In this document: in pieces, positions 1-8,320 of the stretch
How the letters are laid out: every line of letters begins with the position of its first letter
Position numbering within the stretch: position 1 is the first letter of the stretch
NCBI RefSeq assembly: GCF_030499575.1
Contig: NZ_JASTLC010000001.1
Location: 10,068,001-10,132,000 of the forward strand
Direction: 5' to 3'
From: Streptomyces sp. DG2A-72
Lineage (GTDB): Bacteria > Actinomycetota > Actinomycetes > Streptomycetales > Streptomycetaceae
DNA: 64,000 nucleotides
Notes under the pieces: generated by a model
Databases searched by the model: none
What the model was told of the DNA's origin: nothing
The model's input: only the letters and a program-made list of their open reading frames with translations
Position numbers and translations under genes: made by a program

Positions 1-93
1 CCGGTACTGAGCTGGCTGGACCGCCGGGACGCCAGGACACGACCCGGTGAGGCGGCACCCGAGGAGGAAAAGGTGGCGGCGAGATGGAGCTGA
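1..93 (+). CDS. possible C-terminal end of an upstream gene (partial)
   Basis: Frame 1 is open from the window edge to a TGA at 91-93 and overlaps the start of the next gene (ATG at 84) by 10 bases, the kind of overlap seen in coupled Streptomyces genes. The 30 visible residues are charged (Arg, Glu, Ala) and carry no recognisable motif. Only the overlap geometry supports this; it may be chance. Confidence 0.3.
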   Translation, partial: PVLSWLDRRDARTRPGEAAPEEEKVAARWS

Positions 94-1784
94 GCGGAGC
101 GCAGGCGCTGGTGGGCCAGTTGGAGCGGGACGGCGTCCGTCATGTCTTCGGCGTGCCGGGCGTCCAGCTCGACCACGTCCTGGACGCCCTGGCCCGCGCC
201 CGGGCCGCCGGAGGGCCGATCGAGTACATCGCCGCCCGGCACGAGCAGGGCGCGGCCCACATGGCGGAGGCATACGCACGGACCACCGGGCGCCCCGGCG
301 TCTGCCTGGTCGTCCCCGGCCCCGGCGTGCTCAACGCCCTGACCGCGGTGGCCACCGGGTACGCGTGCTCGTCGCCGATGCTGTGCGTGGCGGCGGACAT
401 CCCCTCGGGGCTGGCCGGCCGGGGACTGGGCATGCTGCACGAACTGCCCGACCAGGACGGCCTCTTGGCCTCCGTCACCAAATGGTCGGCGCGGGCCGAA
501 GCCCCGGCCCGGATCCCCGGACTCGTACGGGAGGCGATACGGCAGTCACGGTCCGGCCGCCCGAGGCCGGTGGCCCTGACCATCCCGGCGGATGTGCTGA
601 CCGCGCGAGCGGAGATGGAACCGGAGCGTGCGGGACCGGGACAGGACGACGGCAGGCTGGGCGCGTCCGGCGTGGCAAGGACGTTCACGGAATCGGAGCA
701 GGACGTCGTCGCGCAGATCACCGCCGTGCTGCGGACCGCACGCCGCCCCTTGATCTACGCCGGCGGCGGCGTGCTCGCCTCACGGGCCGGCACCGCCCTG
801 ACCGCCCTGGCCGAGGAGTTGTCCGCCCCGGTCGTCATGAGCCGCAACGCGGGCGGCGCCGTCCCGGCCCACCACCGGCTCGCCTTCCCCAGCCTGGCCG
901 CACCCCGGCTGCTGCCCACCGCTGACGCGGTACTGGTCGTGGGCAGCCGCTTCATGACTCCCCGCGGCACAGCCGTCCCGACCCACCCCGAAGCGACCGT
1001 CGCCCTGGTCAACGCGGACCCCGCCGACCTCGGCCCGCCCCGCCGCGCCGACCTCACCCTGTGCGCCGACGCCCGGACGGTGTTGGAGGACCTGCGAACC
1101 GCACTGCCTGGTACCTCGGCACCACCTTCAGGACCGGAGCCCGGGTGGCCGCCCGGCGAGCTGGCCGACGTACGCGCCTGGTGCGCACGGAAGGTCGAGG
1201 GCGTCGAACCGCAATGGTCGTACGTCCGCGCCCTGCGCGAGGCGATCCCGGACGACGGCTTCCTGGTCAACGAGCTGACCCAGGTCGGCTACCTGGCCGC
1301 CGTCGGCTACCCCGTCCACCACCCCGGGACCTTCCTCACCCCCGGCTACCAGGGCACCCTGGGCTACGGCTACCCGTCGGCGCTCGGGGTGAAGGTGGGC
1401 AACCCGGACCGGGCCGTCGTCTCCATCAACGGCGACGGCGGATTCTGCTGGAACATGCAGGAACTGGCGACCGCCCGCAAGTACGGCATCGGCGTGACCG
1501 CGGTGGTCTTCAACGACAACGCCTACGGCAACGTCCGGCGCATCCAGGCGGACGAGTTCGAGGGACGGTTCATCGGCAGCGACCTGACCAGCCCCGACTT
1601 CGTGCGCCTCGCCGAGTCGTTCTCGGTGCCCGCCGTCCGGGCCGAGACCCCGGCACGGCTCGCCGGGGCTCTCAAGGACTGCCTCAGCGAACCAGGTCCC
1701 TCACTCATCGAGGTACCGGTGACCGAGATGCCCAGCGTATGGCCACTGCTGCTCGGCGGCTCACCGGGTTCGGTCCGTGACTGA
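84..1784 (+). CDS. thiamine-diphosphate-dependent enzyme, acetolactate synthase-like
   Basis: A 566-residue protein with the three-domain layout of the ThDP enzyme family (acetolactate synthase, benzoylformate decarboxylase, oxalyl-CoA decarboxylase). An N-terminal Pyr domain carries the conserved HEQGAAHMAEAYAR region, whose Glu would activate the cofactor. The middle domain runs from about 195 to 330. The C-terminal PP domain has NGDGGFCWNMQE and FNDNAYGNVRR (about 445-490), the GDG...N signature that binds Mg-diphosphate. All key motifs are intact. Substrate is not predictable: no regulatory (ilvN) subunit is adjacent, so a biosynthetic role in branched amino acids is unlikely. The gene converges on the DoxX-like gene 17 bases downstream. 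Confidence 0.88.
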   Translation: MELSGAQALVGQLERDGVRHVFGVPGVQLDHVLDALARARAAGGPIEYIAARHEQGAAHMAEAYARTTGRPGVCLVVPGPGVLNALTAVATGYACSSPMLCVAADIPSGLAGRGLGMLHELPDQDGLLASVTKWSARAEAPARIPGLVREAIRQSRSGRPRPVALTIPADVLTARAEMEPERAGPGQDDGRLGASGVARTFTESEQDVVAQITAVLRTARRPLIYAGGGVLASRAGTALTALAEELSAPVVMSRNAGGAVPAHHRLAFPSLAAPRLLPTADAVLVVGSRFMTPRGTAVPTHPEATVALVNADPADLGPPRRADLTLCADARTVLEDLRTALPGTSAPPSGPEPGWPPGELADVRAWCARKVEGVEPQWSYVRALREAIPDDGFLVNELTQVGYLAAVGYPVHHPGTFLTPGYQGTLGYGYPSALGVKVGNPDRAVVSINGDGGFCWNMQELATARKYGIGVTAVVFNDNAYGNVRRIQADEFEGRFIGSDLTSPDFVRLAESFSVPAVRAETPARLAGALKDCLSEPGPSLIEVPVTEMPSVWPLLLGGSPGSVRD

Positions 1785-1801
1785 GCCCTCCGGGGCGGTC
1801 A

Positions 1802-2164
1802 TCAGCCCACCTCCGGGAAACCGGCCCGGCCGCCGGCGAGTGCCATGTCCTTTTGGAACTGGACCATCTCCATCCGGCGCGCCTGGGGGTCGGTCTCTTT
1901 CCAGAAGGCGTGCATCAGTACGGCGGTCGGCACGAGGAAGACGATCAGGAGCAGCGCCCCGAGGTCCGGCCACACGCCGAGGAGAACGCTCAGCCCGCCC
2001 GCCACAAGCAGCACGCCGCTGCCCAGCACGGCGGGAACCGCGGCCGGTACGCCGCGGGACGTCGCGTATCCGGCCATCGCCTTGGTCTGGGTCAAGTGGC
2101 CGACCGCGCTTGCGAGGAAGAGGGCGGCGAAGAGGATGCGCCCGATCAGTACCAGGACGTCCAT
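1802..2164 (-). CDS. DoxX/MauE-like small membrane protein
   Basis: A 120-residue protein, nearly all hydrophobic, with about four membrane segments and a short polar tail. The start at 2164 is chosen because GGGAGG precedes it; a longer reading frame to 2248 has no ribosome site. The DoxX family includes quinone-associated membrane proteins linked to thiol redox and thiosulfate oxidation. It is the last gene of the minus-strand block with ccdA and the thioredoxin lipoprotein, which fits a role in moving reducing equivalents at the membrane. No CxxC pair is visible, so a direct disulfide role cannot be claimed. Confidence 0.72.
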   Translation of the reverse strand: MDVLVLIGRILFAALFLASAVGHLTQTKAMAGYATSRGVPAAVPAVLGSGVLLVAGGLSVLLGVWPDLGALLLIVFLVPTAVLMHAFWKETDPQARRMEMVQFQKDMALAGGRAGFPEVG

Positions 2165-2287
2165 GGCGGCCTCCCGCAGGAGTTTGATTGAAGGTCCAAC
2201 CACCTGGCCCCAAGCTACCTCCGACGACGGGCCGACGGGCGGCGGCACCGCAGTGCGGTACGCAGGCCTCGCGCGTGCGTCGCTACG

Positions 2288-3151
2288 TCACACTGGCTCC
2301 CGCCGGCTCACCCGGTGTGCTCGCCGAAGGCGGACGGCTACTGCTGTCAGAAGCAGAACGCCGACGAGTACGGCCATCACGCCGGGGCCGGTGGCGTCCA
2401 GGAACTCGGCGACGGAGCGCTGGATGGCGCCCGCGGTGTCGACGACCGGGTCGGTGGTTGCGGGGTCGCGCTGGACGCGGATTTCGTACCAGCCGTAATA
2501 CGCGGCATACGCGCCGACGAGGAGGAGCAGACCCCCGCCGAGGCGGGGTGCGAGGGCGCCGAGGCGGCGCAGCCGGATGACGGCGGTGGCGCGGGTGAGG
2601 GCGACGGTCAGGGAGGCGGCGCCGACGATCAGGCCCATTCCGGCGGCGTACGCGATGAACAGCGCGATGCCCTCGCCGGTGGAGCCGGTGCGGAAGGCGG
2701 AGACGACGATGGCGAGGAACGGGGCGATGGTGCAGCCGAGGGAGGCGGTGGCGTACGCCATGCCGAACAGCGCCATGGAGGGGAGGGAGCGGGTGAGGGT
2801 AGGGGCGCGACGGAGTTTCGGGGCGAGGCTGGGTAGTCGGCGGCCGGCGAGCAGCCAGCCTCCGGCGGTGGCGATGAGAGCACCGAAGATGATGGTGAAC
2901 CAGGGCAGGTGCTGCTGGAGTTGACCGGCAACGGGTTGGACGGCGAGGCCGAAGACGCCGAAGAGCGCGGCGAATCCGGTCGTCATGGCGGCGGTGGCGG
3001 TCAGGGCGCGTCCGACGGCGACGGTACGGCTGGGCGTGTCGTCGCCGAGGACCAGCAGGGACAAGTAGGCGGGCAGGAGGGCGAAGCCGCACGGATTGAC
3101 CGCGGCGAGCATCCCGGCGCCGAGCGCGAGGGCGAGAGGCAGATCCGTCAT
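2288..3151 (-). CDS. ccdA: CcdA-type thiol-disulfide interchange membrane protein
   Basis: A 287-residue polytopic membrane protein. Near the N-terminus AAVNPCGFALLPAYL is the CcdA/DsbD hallmark, with the first redox Cys after Pro. The partner Cys is in ATASLGCTIAPFLAIV (about 140-155). These two buried cysteines pass electrons from cytoplasmic thioredoxin to exported thiol proteins. The ATG at 3151 is seven bases past the stop of the TlpA-like gene, so the two are almost certainly co-transcribed. The TlpA-like lipoprotein is the natural extracytoplasmic electron acceptor. Classically the pair serves cytochrome c maturation, but no resB/resC genes are present here, so a dedicated client in this cluster is possible. 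Confidence 0.9.
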   Translation of the reverse strand: MTDLPLALALGAGMLAAVNPCGFALLPAYLSLLVLGDDTPSRTVAVGRALTATAAMTTGFAALFGVFGLAVQPVAGQLQQHLPWFTIIFGALIATAGGWLLAGRRLPSLAPKLRRAPTLTRSLPSMALFGMAYATASLGCTIAPFLAIVVSAFRTGSTGEGIALFIAYAAGMGLIVGAASLTVALTRATAVIRLRRLGALAPRLGGGLLLLVGAYAAYYGWYEIRVQRDPATTDPVVDTAGAIQRSVAEFLDATGPGVMAVLVGVLLLTAVAVRLRRAHRVSRREPV

Positions 3152-3158
3152 GGCGCGT

Positions 3159-3734
3159 TCAGCCGGTGAGGGAGGCGACCTTCTCGGCCAGCCCCTCGCC
3201 GCCGGGCAGGACACCCTCGTAGACGGTGGCGCCGTCCTTGTCGAGGATCACGTAGATGCTCTGCTGGGTGATCTCGAATCGCTTCCACACGTCCCCGGCC
3301 TCGTCGGAGAGTTGGGGGAAGGAGCCGGTCCCGGTCTCGGAGACGAAGTCCCGCATGGCGGCGTTCTTGTCGAGGCCGGCGACGCCGACGACGTTGGCCT
3401 TGCCTGCGTGGTCGGCGGCGACCTTGGCGGTCTCGGCCGCCTGGCCGCGGCAGGTGGGGCACCAGGGTGCCCAGAACCACAGCACCGTCGGCCTGCCCGC
3501 GAGAGTCTTCGCGTCGAACGGCTTGCCGTCCACCGTCGTGGCGGTGAAGTTCAGCGCCTCGGGCACCTCGGCTCCGGCCGCCTCGGTGCCGCTCCCGTCG
3601 GAGTCGGCGGGCGCCTGGACGCTCGCTGCCTTCGAGGGGGAGACCTCCGCATCACCCGCGGACTCGGAGCCACAGCCGGTGAGGGTGAGCACTGCGGCGG
3701 CCAAGGCCGCCGGGAGGAGGGTGCGGGCACGCAT
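3159..3734 (-). CDS. TlpA/ResA-type thioredoxin-fold lipoprotein
   Basis: A 191-residue lipoprotein. Residues 1-20 are a signal peptide ending in lipobox LTGC, so Cys21 would be lipidated and the protein tethered outside the membrane. A Ser/Ala-rich linker (22-55) leads to a TlpA-like thioredoxin domain with redox motif FWAPWCPTCRGQ (CPTC). The family uses this motif to reduce or exchange disulfides on exported proteins, recharged by CcdA, which is encoded just downstream. ATG at 3734 is preceded by AGGAG. A half-match to the cluster palindrome (GTGAGCG) lies at 3766-3772, too weak to call an operator. Confidence 0.9.
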   Translation of the reverse strand: MRARTLLPAALAAAVLTLTGCGSESAGDAEVSPSKAASVQAPADSDGSGTEAAGAEVPEALNFTATTVDGKPFDAKTLAGRPTVLWFWAPWCPTCRGQAAETAKVAADHAGKANVVGVAGLDKNAAMRDFVSETGTGSFPQLSDEAGDVWKRFEITQQSIYVILDKDGATVYEGVLPGGEGLAEKVASLTG

Positions 3735-3825
3735 GAAGGACTCCTGCTGTTTGTGGGGACGCGCTGTGAGCGTAGGACCAGGGGATCGAGTGGGCAGCAG
3801 GTGGCGGCCTTACGGTTTGATGACG

Positions 3826-4539
3826 TCAGCCCGCCGCGTCTTTGAGGCGATCGGTGTCGACGACGGTGATACGGCCCCGGGCGAGACGGATGAGGCCCCG
3901 GTCGGCGTACTCGCGCAACACCTTGGTGCACGTCTCGCGGGATGTGCCGGCGAGCGCGGCGAGCTGGTCGTGGGTGAGGGCGACCTGGGGGTGGCGTCCG
4001 ACGGGACGTAGGGGACTGGCCGGGGGCTGGGCGGTGGTCAGGGTGGTGAGCGTGGTGGCGATGCGTTGGGCGACGGTCTTGAACACGCTGTCGGACAGAC
4101 GTTGTTCGAGGTCGGCGAGGCGGCGGCCGAGGATCGCGGTGATGCGGGCGGCGATCCGCGCGTCCGAGAGCAGGAACCTGTGGACGTCGGCGCGGCTCAT
4201 CACGCAGACGGTGACGTCGTCGAGGGCCTCGGCGTAGTTGTCGTACATGTGCTGCCCGAGCAGGACCATCTCACCGAAGATGGTGCCCGGCGTGATGATG
4301 GCGGTGGTGAGGGCGCGGCCGTCCGCGGAGACCCGGAAGATGCGCACTCGGCCGCGTTTGAGGATGAACAACACCTCGGACGGCTGGGACGGCGAGTGCA
4401 GAATCTCCCCGGCGCCGTACGTCTTCATCGGCGCCGCTCGGGCGATGGCTTCCATCTCCGGCTCGGACAGGTCGCAGAAGATGTCGACCTCGGACAGGCA
4501 CCAGGTCCGCTCGTCGGCGTCTGCTGCGGCGTCGGTCAT
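3826..4539 (-). CDS. Crp/Fnr-family transcriptional regulator
   Basis: A 237-residue regulator. Residues about 15-135 form a cyclic-nucleotide-binding jelly roll (YGAGEILHSPSQPSEVLFILKRG, then FGEMVLLGQHMYDNY). A long dimer helix follows, then a C-terminal winged helix with LTHDQLAALAGTSRETCTKVLREY. The phosphate-binding loop lacks the usual Arg of cAMP-binding members, and the N-terminus lacks an FNR-type four-Cys cluster (only two Cys, near 14 and 22), so the signal is unknown; the two Cys could sense redox. ATG at 4539 is used; upstream ORF sequence is unrelated. It is the natural candidate to bind the 14-bp palindromes at 5287, 8307 and 9446. Confidence 0.88.
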   Translation of the reverse strand: MTDAAADADERTWCLSEVDIFCDLSEPEMEAIARAAPMKTYGAGEILHSPSQPSEVLFILKRGRVRIFRVSADGRALTTAIITPGTIFGEMVLLGQHMYDNYAEALDDVTVCVMSRADVHRFLLSDARIAARITAILGRRLADLEQRLSDSVFKTVAQRIATTLTTLTTAQPPASPLRPVGRHPQVALTHDQLAALAGTSRETCTKVLREYADRGLIRLARGRITVVDTDRLKDAAG

Positions 4540-4727
4540 GGTGTGCGTCTCCTCGCGTCGTCCCGGGGCCCAGGGCGGGGGCGCGGCACCCCATGCCGGG
4601 CCGGCCAGCGCCTCGGCTCCGTCGGCCAGACAGTAGGGCACCGCATCTGCCTCGGCTGCCATGCGGCGCGGCGTGGCACCCGGTCGATGGCTGCCGGGGT
4701 CGGGTATGGACGCGGGCGGTACGGAAT

Positions 4728-5213
4728 TCATCCTCGGGCCGAGCCGCTGTTCTCGTTCATTGTCCGAGCGACGACGGCGTACGTCACTCCGGCCAGCAGC
4801 CCGAAGACGAGGTGGGCGCCGAGGCTGGAGGAAGTGACGTCGTTCCACTCGAAGACGGGCATGCCCATGTTCGCCGGCATGATCCACAGAGCACCGACGA
4901 CCCACCACGCCGCGCCGTAGGCCAGGCCGAGGACGAGGGCGGATGCGAGGCGCTCGGCGAACCGGCCCAGCAGCGCGCCGAAGGTGACGCCGGCGAAGAG
5001 CGCGATGCCCAGGTGGATCAGCCAGCCGGCGAAGGCGTTGGTGGAGCCGAGGAGCCCGGCGACCATGGTGATCATCGCGGTGTCCATCATCGGCCGGGAC
5101 ACCGATATCCAGATGCCCATCCCGACGCCTCCGACCAGCCCGGCCGCGGCACCCCACACCGCGTGGACCGGGATGACGGCCGTGCCCGGGGATACCCGCA
5201 GGGTGGTTGTCAT
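4728..5213 (-). CDS. small polytopic membrane protein, function unknown
   Basis: A 161-residue protein with about four hydrophobic helices (roughly residues 15-40, 50-75, 80-110, 125-150) separated by short polar loops. It contains a Met-rich stretch (IMPANMGMPVFEWND). I do not recognise the family with confidence; it resembles small YagU/DUF1440-like inner-membrane proteins only in layout. ATG at 5213 is preferred to an in-frame ATG six codons upstream. The 14-bp palindrome at 5287-5300 lies 74 bases upstream in its promoter, so it appears to belong to the regulon of the neighbouring Crp/Fnr protein. Confidence 0.7.
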   Translation of the reverse strand: MTTTLRVSPGTAVIPVHAVWGAAAGLVGGVGMGIWISVSRPMMDTAMITMVAGLLGSTNAFAGWLIHLGIALFAGVTFGALLGRFAERLASALVLGLAYGAAWWVVGALWIMPANMGMPVFEWNDVTSSSLGAHLVFGLLAGVTYAVVARTMNENSGSARG

Positions 5214-5286
5214 GATGAGTGCCCCTCTCACATGCGGTGATGTCTCCTGTGGGTTCGACGCTATGACTCGTGCAGGGTGCAGGTAT

Positions 5287-5300
5287 GTGAGGGCGCTTAC
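5287..5300. promoter_or_regulatory. putative Crp/Fnr operator, copy 1
   Basis: GTGAGGGCGCTTAC, an inverted repeat GTGAG-N4-CTTAC with a G/T mismatch between arms. It sits between the methyltransferase stop (5327) and the membrane-protein start (5213). The same site occurs at 8307 and 9446. Its length and dyad form suit a Crp/Fnr dimer. Confidence 0.65.
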
Positions 5301-5326
5301 GTACGCAGGAGTAGACAGCAGGGCCG

Positions 5327-6115
5327 TCAGGGGGATTTCACCGCGGTCAGCAGGGCGTAGCCGAGCGTGCCGTCAGCAACGGCAGCACGAGCTGCTCTGA
5401 GCACGTTCGGGGCCGCCGTGAGGTCCACGCCGGCGTCGGTGAGGCGGGTCGGGGCGGTGATCCGCAGCAGGTTCAGGCGTGCCTCGATCTGGTCGATCAT
5501 GCGCAGCATGGCCTGGTTGTGGCGCTCGGTGGCCGTGACGTGCAGGCCGGCTCGGGCCAGGATCTGTGCGTATGCGTCCAGGGGGCGGGCGTCGGCCACG
5601 CAGGCGATGCGGGCGCCGAGGCCGAGCAGTTCGGGCGGCAGTCGGTCCGGGTCGGTGGTGACGTCGGTGATGCCGACGCGCCCGCCGGGCCCCAGCACGC
5701 GGGCGAACTCGGCGGCTGCCCGGGCTTTGTCGGGGAAGGTGCACAGTGCGCACTCGCACACCACCGCATCGAACATCCCGTCGTCGTACGGCAGGCGCTC
5801 GGCATCGCCGGTGGTGAACACGGCCCGCTCGGCGAGGCCGGCGGCGTCGGCGGCACCTTGTGCCAGGGCGGTGTTGGCGGGCGCGTAGTCGATGCCGTCC
5901 ACTCGTACTCCGTGGACGTCGGCGAGCAGCAGTGCCGTGGTGCCCCGGCCGGAGGCTACGTCCAGCACGCGCATGTCCGGGGTGAGAGTGAGTGCGTTGG
6001 CCAGGCGGCGGGTGAGGGCGGTGCCGCCGGGGTGGTAGGAGTCGCCGAGCAGCAGGGCGACGATGTCCCTGGAGTAGGCGTCGGCGCAGCAGGACTTGAT
6101 GTCGTCGTGATTCAC
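5327..6115 (-). CDS. class I SAM-dependent methyltransferase, cysteine-rich
   Basis: A 262-residue methyltransferase of the UbiE/ArsM-like Methyltransf_11 group. Motif I is VLDVASGRGTTALLLA (about 50-65), acidic motif II VDGIDYAP, motif III GDAERLPYDDGMFDAVVCECALC. The start is the GTG at 6115, which overlaps the radical SAM stop as GTGA, so translation is coupled. Unusual features are paired cysteines at the N-terminus (KSCCADAY) and in CECALCTFPDK. Cysteines at such places bind arsenic in ArsM enzymes, but spacing here does not clearly match, so methylation of the radical SAM product or of a thiol/metal compound are equally open. Confidence 0.85.
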   Translation of the reverse strand: MNHDDIKSCCADAYSRDIVALLLGDSYHPGGTALTRRLANALTLTPDMRVLDVASGRGTTALLLADVHGVRVDGIDYAPANTALAQGAADAAGLAERAVFTTGDAERLPYDDGMFDAVVCECALCTFPDKARAAAEFARVLGPGGRVGITDVTTDPDRLPPELLGLGARIACVADARPLDAYAQILARAGLHVTATERHNQAMLRMIDQIEARLNLLRITAPTRLTDAGVDLTAAPNVLRAARAAVADGTLGYALLTAVKSP

Positions 6116-7674
6116 GGCCGGTGCTCCGGGGGCTTCGTGGTCTTCGAGCCGTAGGGGGTGTCGGTGAGCCGGTCGGCGAGGGGCAGCGCGTTGGGTGCCA
6201 CGTCGGCGACGGGGACACCGGACATCCGGGCGCGGACCTGTTCGCGGTAGCCGACGGAGTTGTACGCGCAGAACGGGATGAGCCGCCCGTCCGGGGTGAT
6301 CTCCTCGACGCAGCACTTCATCAGTTGCTTGACGTTCAGGGTGTAGGGGTCCTGGAAGTCCTGGACCACGATCATGAACGCCTTGTCGTTGAGGTCCTTC
6401 ACGGCTTCGGGCAGGTCGATGCCGCAGGTGTCCGCGCAGTCCAGGGCCTCGGCGGTCGCCCGGAGCTTGTCCTCGGTCGTGGCCGTGCCCATGAACGCGG
6501 AGGCCGACCACAGCTTCTCAAGGGCCTCGCGGATGCCGTCGTCGGGCATGACCCGGTTGGTGACGTAGTCGAGGTAGTCCTCGACGTTCAGCAGCCGTGG
6601 GATGGGGACCACGATGCGGTCGCCCGGTACGCCGTCCACCAGCAGGTAGGTGATCGAGCGGCAGGTGGGGAAGCAGCACGGCACGGGGAAGAAGTCGCCC
6701 TTGGTGAACCAGCCGGGAAGTTGCTCGCCGATCAGGCGGATCACATCGGGGTTGGTGAGACGGTTCAGCGGGTCGAAGGGGACGTGCCGGCCGGAGTGGG
6801 TGACCGGCTGGAAGGCCACCGAGCGGACGGCCGGGTGGTCGACGCCGTACTCGATGATGGCGCCCAACTCGTGTTCGTTCAGCCCGTGTTCGACCGCGGC
6901 GACCAGGGTGACGGTGAGGCCGGCCTCGGCGCAGTTGTCCAGGGCCCGCTGTTTGAACGTACGCAGGTCCCGGCCCCGGATCTCCAGGTGGGTGCGCTCG
7001 TCGAAGCCGTCGAACTGGAGGTAGACGTTCACCGACCTGCCGGGCGTCTGGTTGCGCCTGCCGAGTGCGGCGACGAAGGTCGTGTTGGTGGCGAGGCGGA
7101 TGCCGTTGGTGTTGAGGGTGACGTTGCGGATGGGGCGGTCCTGGGCGAGGTCGATGAAGTCCAGGATGTGTTTGTGGATGGTGGGTTCCCCGCCGGAGAA
7201 CATCACCACCTCCGCCTCGCCCTCCGAGGCCACGAAGGTGTCCAGCATGCGTGCGCACTGCTCGTGGGTGATGGAGTAACCGTCCGGCTGGTGACCGGAG
7301 TCGGCGAAGCAGATCGGGCAGTCCAGGTTGCAGCCGGTGTTGACCTCGATGATGCCCAGGCAGGCGTGCTGCTTGTGCTCCGGGCACAGCCCGCAATCGC
7401 TGGGGCAGCCGTCGCGCACCTCGGTCTGGAAGGTCAGCGGAATCGTGCCCGGCTTGTTGAAGCGGGACGAGGACAGGTACTCCTCGGCGTCCGCGTAGAC
7501 CAGCGCCTCGAACTCGCCGTGCTCACGGCAGCGCTTACGCAGGTAGACCTTGTTCTCACGAATGTTGACCTGGGCGTCGACGGGCGTCTTGCACATCGGG
7601 CAGATCGACTTGGTGAACTCCACGAACACCTCGTCGCGGTCCACCTTGCGCCTCGGCGCGGGGGCTTGGGTCAT
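6112..7674 (-). CDS. large cysteine-rich radical SAM enzyme (MJ0619/tetraether synthase-like)
   Basis: A 520-residue radical SAM protein. The radical SAM motif is C115-x3-C119-x2-C122 (TGCNLDCPICFAD), followed by FSGGEPTIHKH that contacts SAM. Additional cysteines form an N-terminal zinc-ribbon-like pair (CPMC at 25-28, C49), a CPSDCGLCPEHKQHAC group at 90-105, and C-terminal groups CCFPTC, CADTC, KCC and FCAYN. This architecture recalls the archaeal MJ0619 family, which includes tetraether lipid synthase (Tes), where extra Fe-S clusters support C-C bond formation on lipid chains. That assignment comes from memory of the architecture, not an alignment. ATG at 7674 follows GAAGGAG. It is coupled to the methyltransferase by a GTGA overlap. 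Confidence 0.85.
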   Translation of the reverse strand: MTQAPAPRRKVDRDEVFVEFTKSICPMCKTPVDAQVNIRENKVYLRKRCREHGEFEALVYADAEEYLSSSRFNKPGTIPLTFQTEVRDGCPSDCGLCPEHKQHACLGIIEVNTGCNLDCPICFADSGHQPDGYSITHEQCARMLDTFVASEGEAEVVMFSGGEPTIHKHILDFIDLAQDRPIRNVTLNTNGIRLATNTTFVAALGRRNQTPGRSVNVYLQFDGFDERTHLEIRGRDLRTFKQRALDNCAEAGLTVTLVAAVEHGLNEHELGAIIEYGVDHPAVRSVAFQPVTHSGRHVPFDPLNRLTNPDVIRLIGEQLPGWFTKGDFFPVPCCFPTCRSITYLLVDGVPGDRIVVPIPRLLNVEDYLDYVTNRVMPDDGIREALEKLWSASAFMGTATTEDKLRATAEALDCADTCGIDLPEAVKDLNDKAFMIVVQDFQDPYTLNVKQLMKCCVEEITPDGRLIPFCAYNSVGYREQVRARMSGVPVADVAPNALPLADRLTDTPYGSKTTKPPEHRP

Positions 7675-7814
7675 CCTGGGCTCCTTCACCTGCGGTTGTG
7701 GCCGGGCTCCCGCGCCGGCCTGGGCAGTTCGAGGGGACACGGTCGGGCAGCAGTCCTCCGGCCGGGTGCCGTGACGGCGCCGGATCCGCCACCAGTCCGC
7801 CCCGACGAGGGTGA

Positions 7815-8270
7815 TCACGGGACACGGACATGACGGCTCGCCCCCACTCCACCGGCAGGTTCCCGGGCGGAGGCCCTGCGGGCGGCGCGCAGCAGCAGTC
7901 CGGCGTACACCAGCGTCAGGGCGTCCTGGAGCAGCACGAGCCAGCTCAGCGACTGCGTCAAGTAGACCCCGAAGCAACCGCAGTTGGACACCATCAGCCC
8001 ACGTGCGTACGCCTGGACGGCCAGCAGCGACCACACCACCGACACCGCCGTGTACACCCACACCGGGGCGAGGGCCTTCGACCGCGGGCGAGCCAGGAAC
8101 CAGACCCCGCACACCAGCTCGCCCACGATCAGTGCCACGGCCGGCGCGGTCGCTGCGACATCGGCCACGACCCCGTACGCCCCCAGAATCCCGGGCATGT
8201 GCCCGAAGGAGGCGAGCTGGCCGACCGCCATCGCGGCGTACACCGCACCGAGCACCATCCGCAGCACCAT
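7815..8270 (-). CDS. MauE/DoxX-type redox-associated membrane protein
   Basis: A 151-residue protein with four membrane helices and a NCGCFG motif near residue 95, typical of MauE-like proteins where the close cysteines lie at the membrane face and are thought to take part in disulfide formation. It begins the transcription unit that continues, after a 140-base gap, into the radical SAM gene. The palindrome at 8307-8320 lies 37 bases upstream of the ATG. Together with CcdA and the thioredoxin lipoprotein it gives the cluster both an oxidising and a reducing membrane module. Function inferred from family and context. Confidence 0.8.
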   Translation of the reverse strand: MVLRMVLGAVYAAMAVGQLASFGHMPGILGAYGVVADVAATAPAVALIVGELVCGVWFLARPRSKALAPVWVYTAVSVVWSLLAVQAYARGLMVSNCGCFGVYLTQSLSWLVLLQDALTLVYAGLLLRAARRASAREPAGGVGASRHVRVP

Positions 8271-8306
8271 GACCTGAACGCTAGGCCGGGAAAGGGCCCG
8301 AGAACT

Positions 8307-8320
8307 GTAAGCGCGCTCAC
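8307..8320. promoter_or_regulatory. putative Crp/Fnr operator, copy 2
   Basis: GTAAGCGCGCTCAC (reverse complement GTGAGCGCGCTTAC), 37 bases before the MauE-like start. It is identical over all 14 bases to the copy at 9446. Its nearness to the start codon would allow either repression or class II-type activation, depending on the unknown transcription start. Confidence 0.7.

Noticed and set aside
3151..3159. CcdA/TlpA as a cytochrome c maturation operon
   Set aside because: No resB, resC or c-type cytochrome (CXXCH) gene was seen in the window, so only the thiol-exchange role is kept.
3766..3779. Fourth copy of the Crp palindrome before the TlpA-like gene
   Set aside because: Only the left half (GTGAGCG) is present; the right arm does not match.
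5327..7674. Arsinothricin-type ArsL/ArsM pair
   Set aside because: A radical SAM plus methyltransferase pair near ars genes suggests it, but this radical SAM protein has a canonical CX3CX2C with many extra Cys as in MJ0619-like proteins, and a Crp-controlled redox operon rather than arsR surrounds it.
6121..7833. 570-residue plus-strand frame opposite the radical SAM gene
   Set aside because: It is antisense to a protein with complete motifs, is Val/Gly/Asp-rich in the way of GC-rich shadow frames, and has no recognisable domain.
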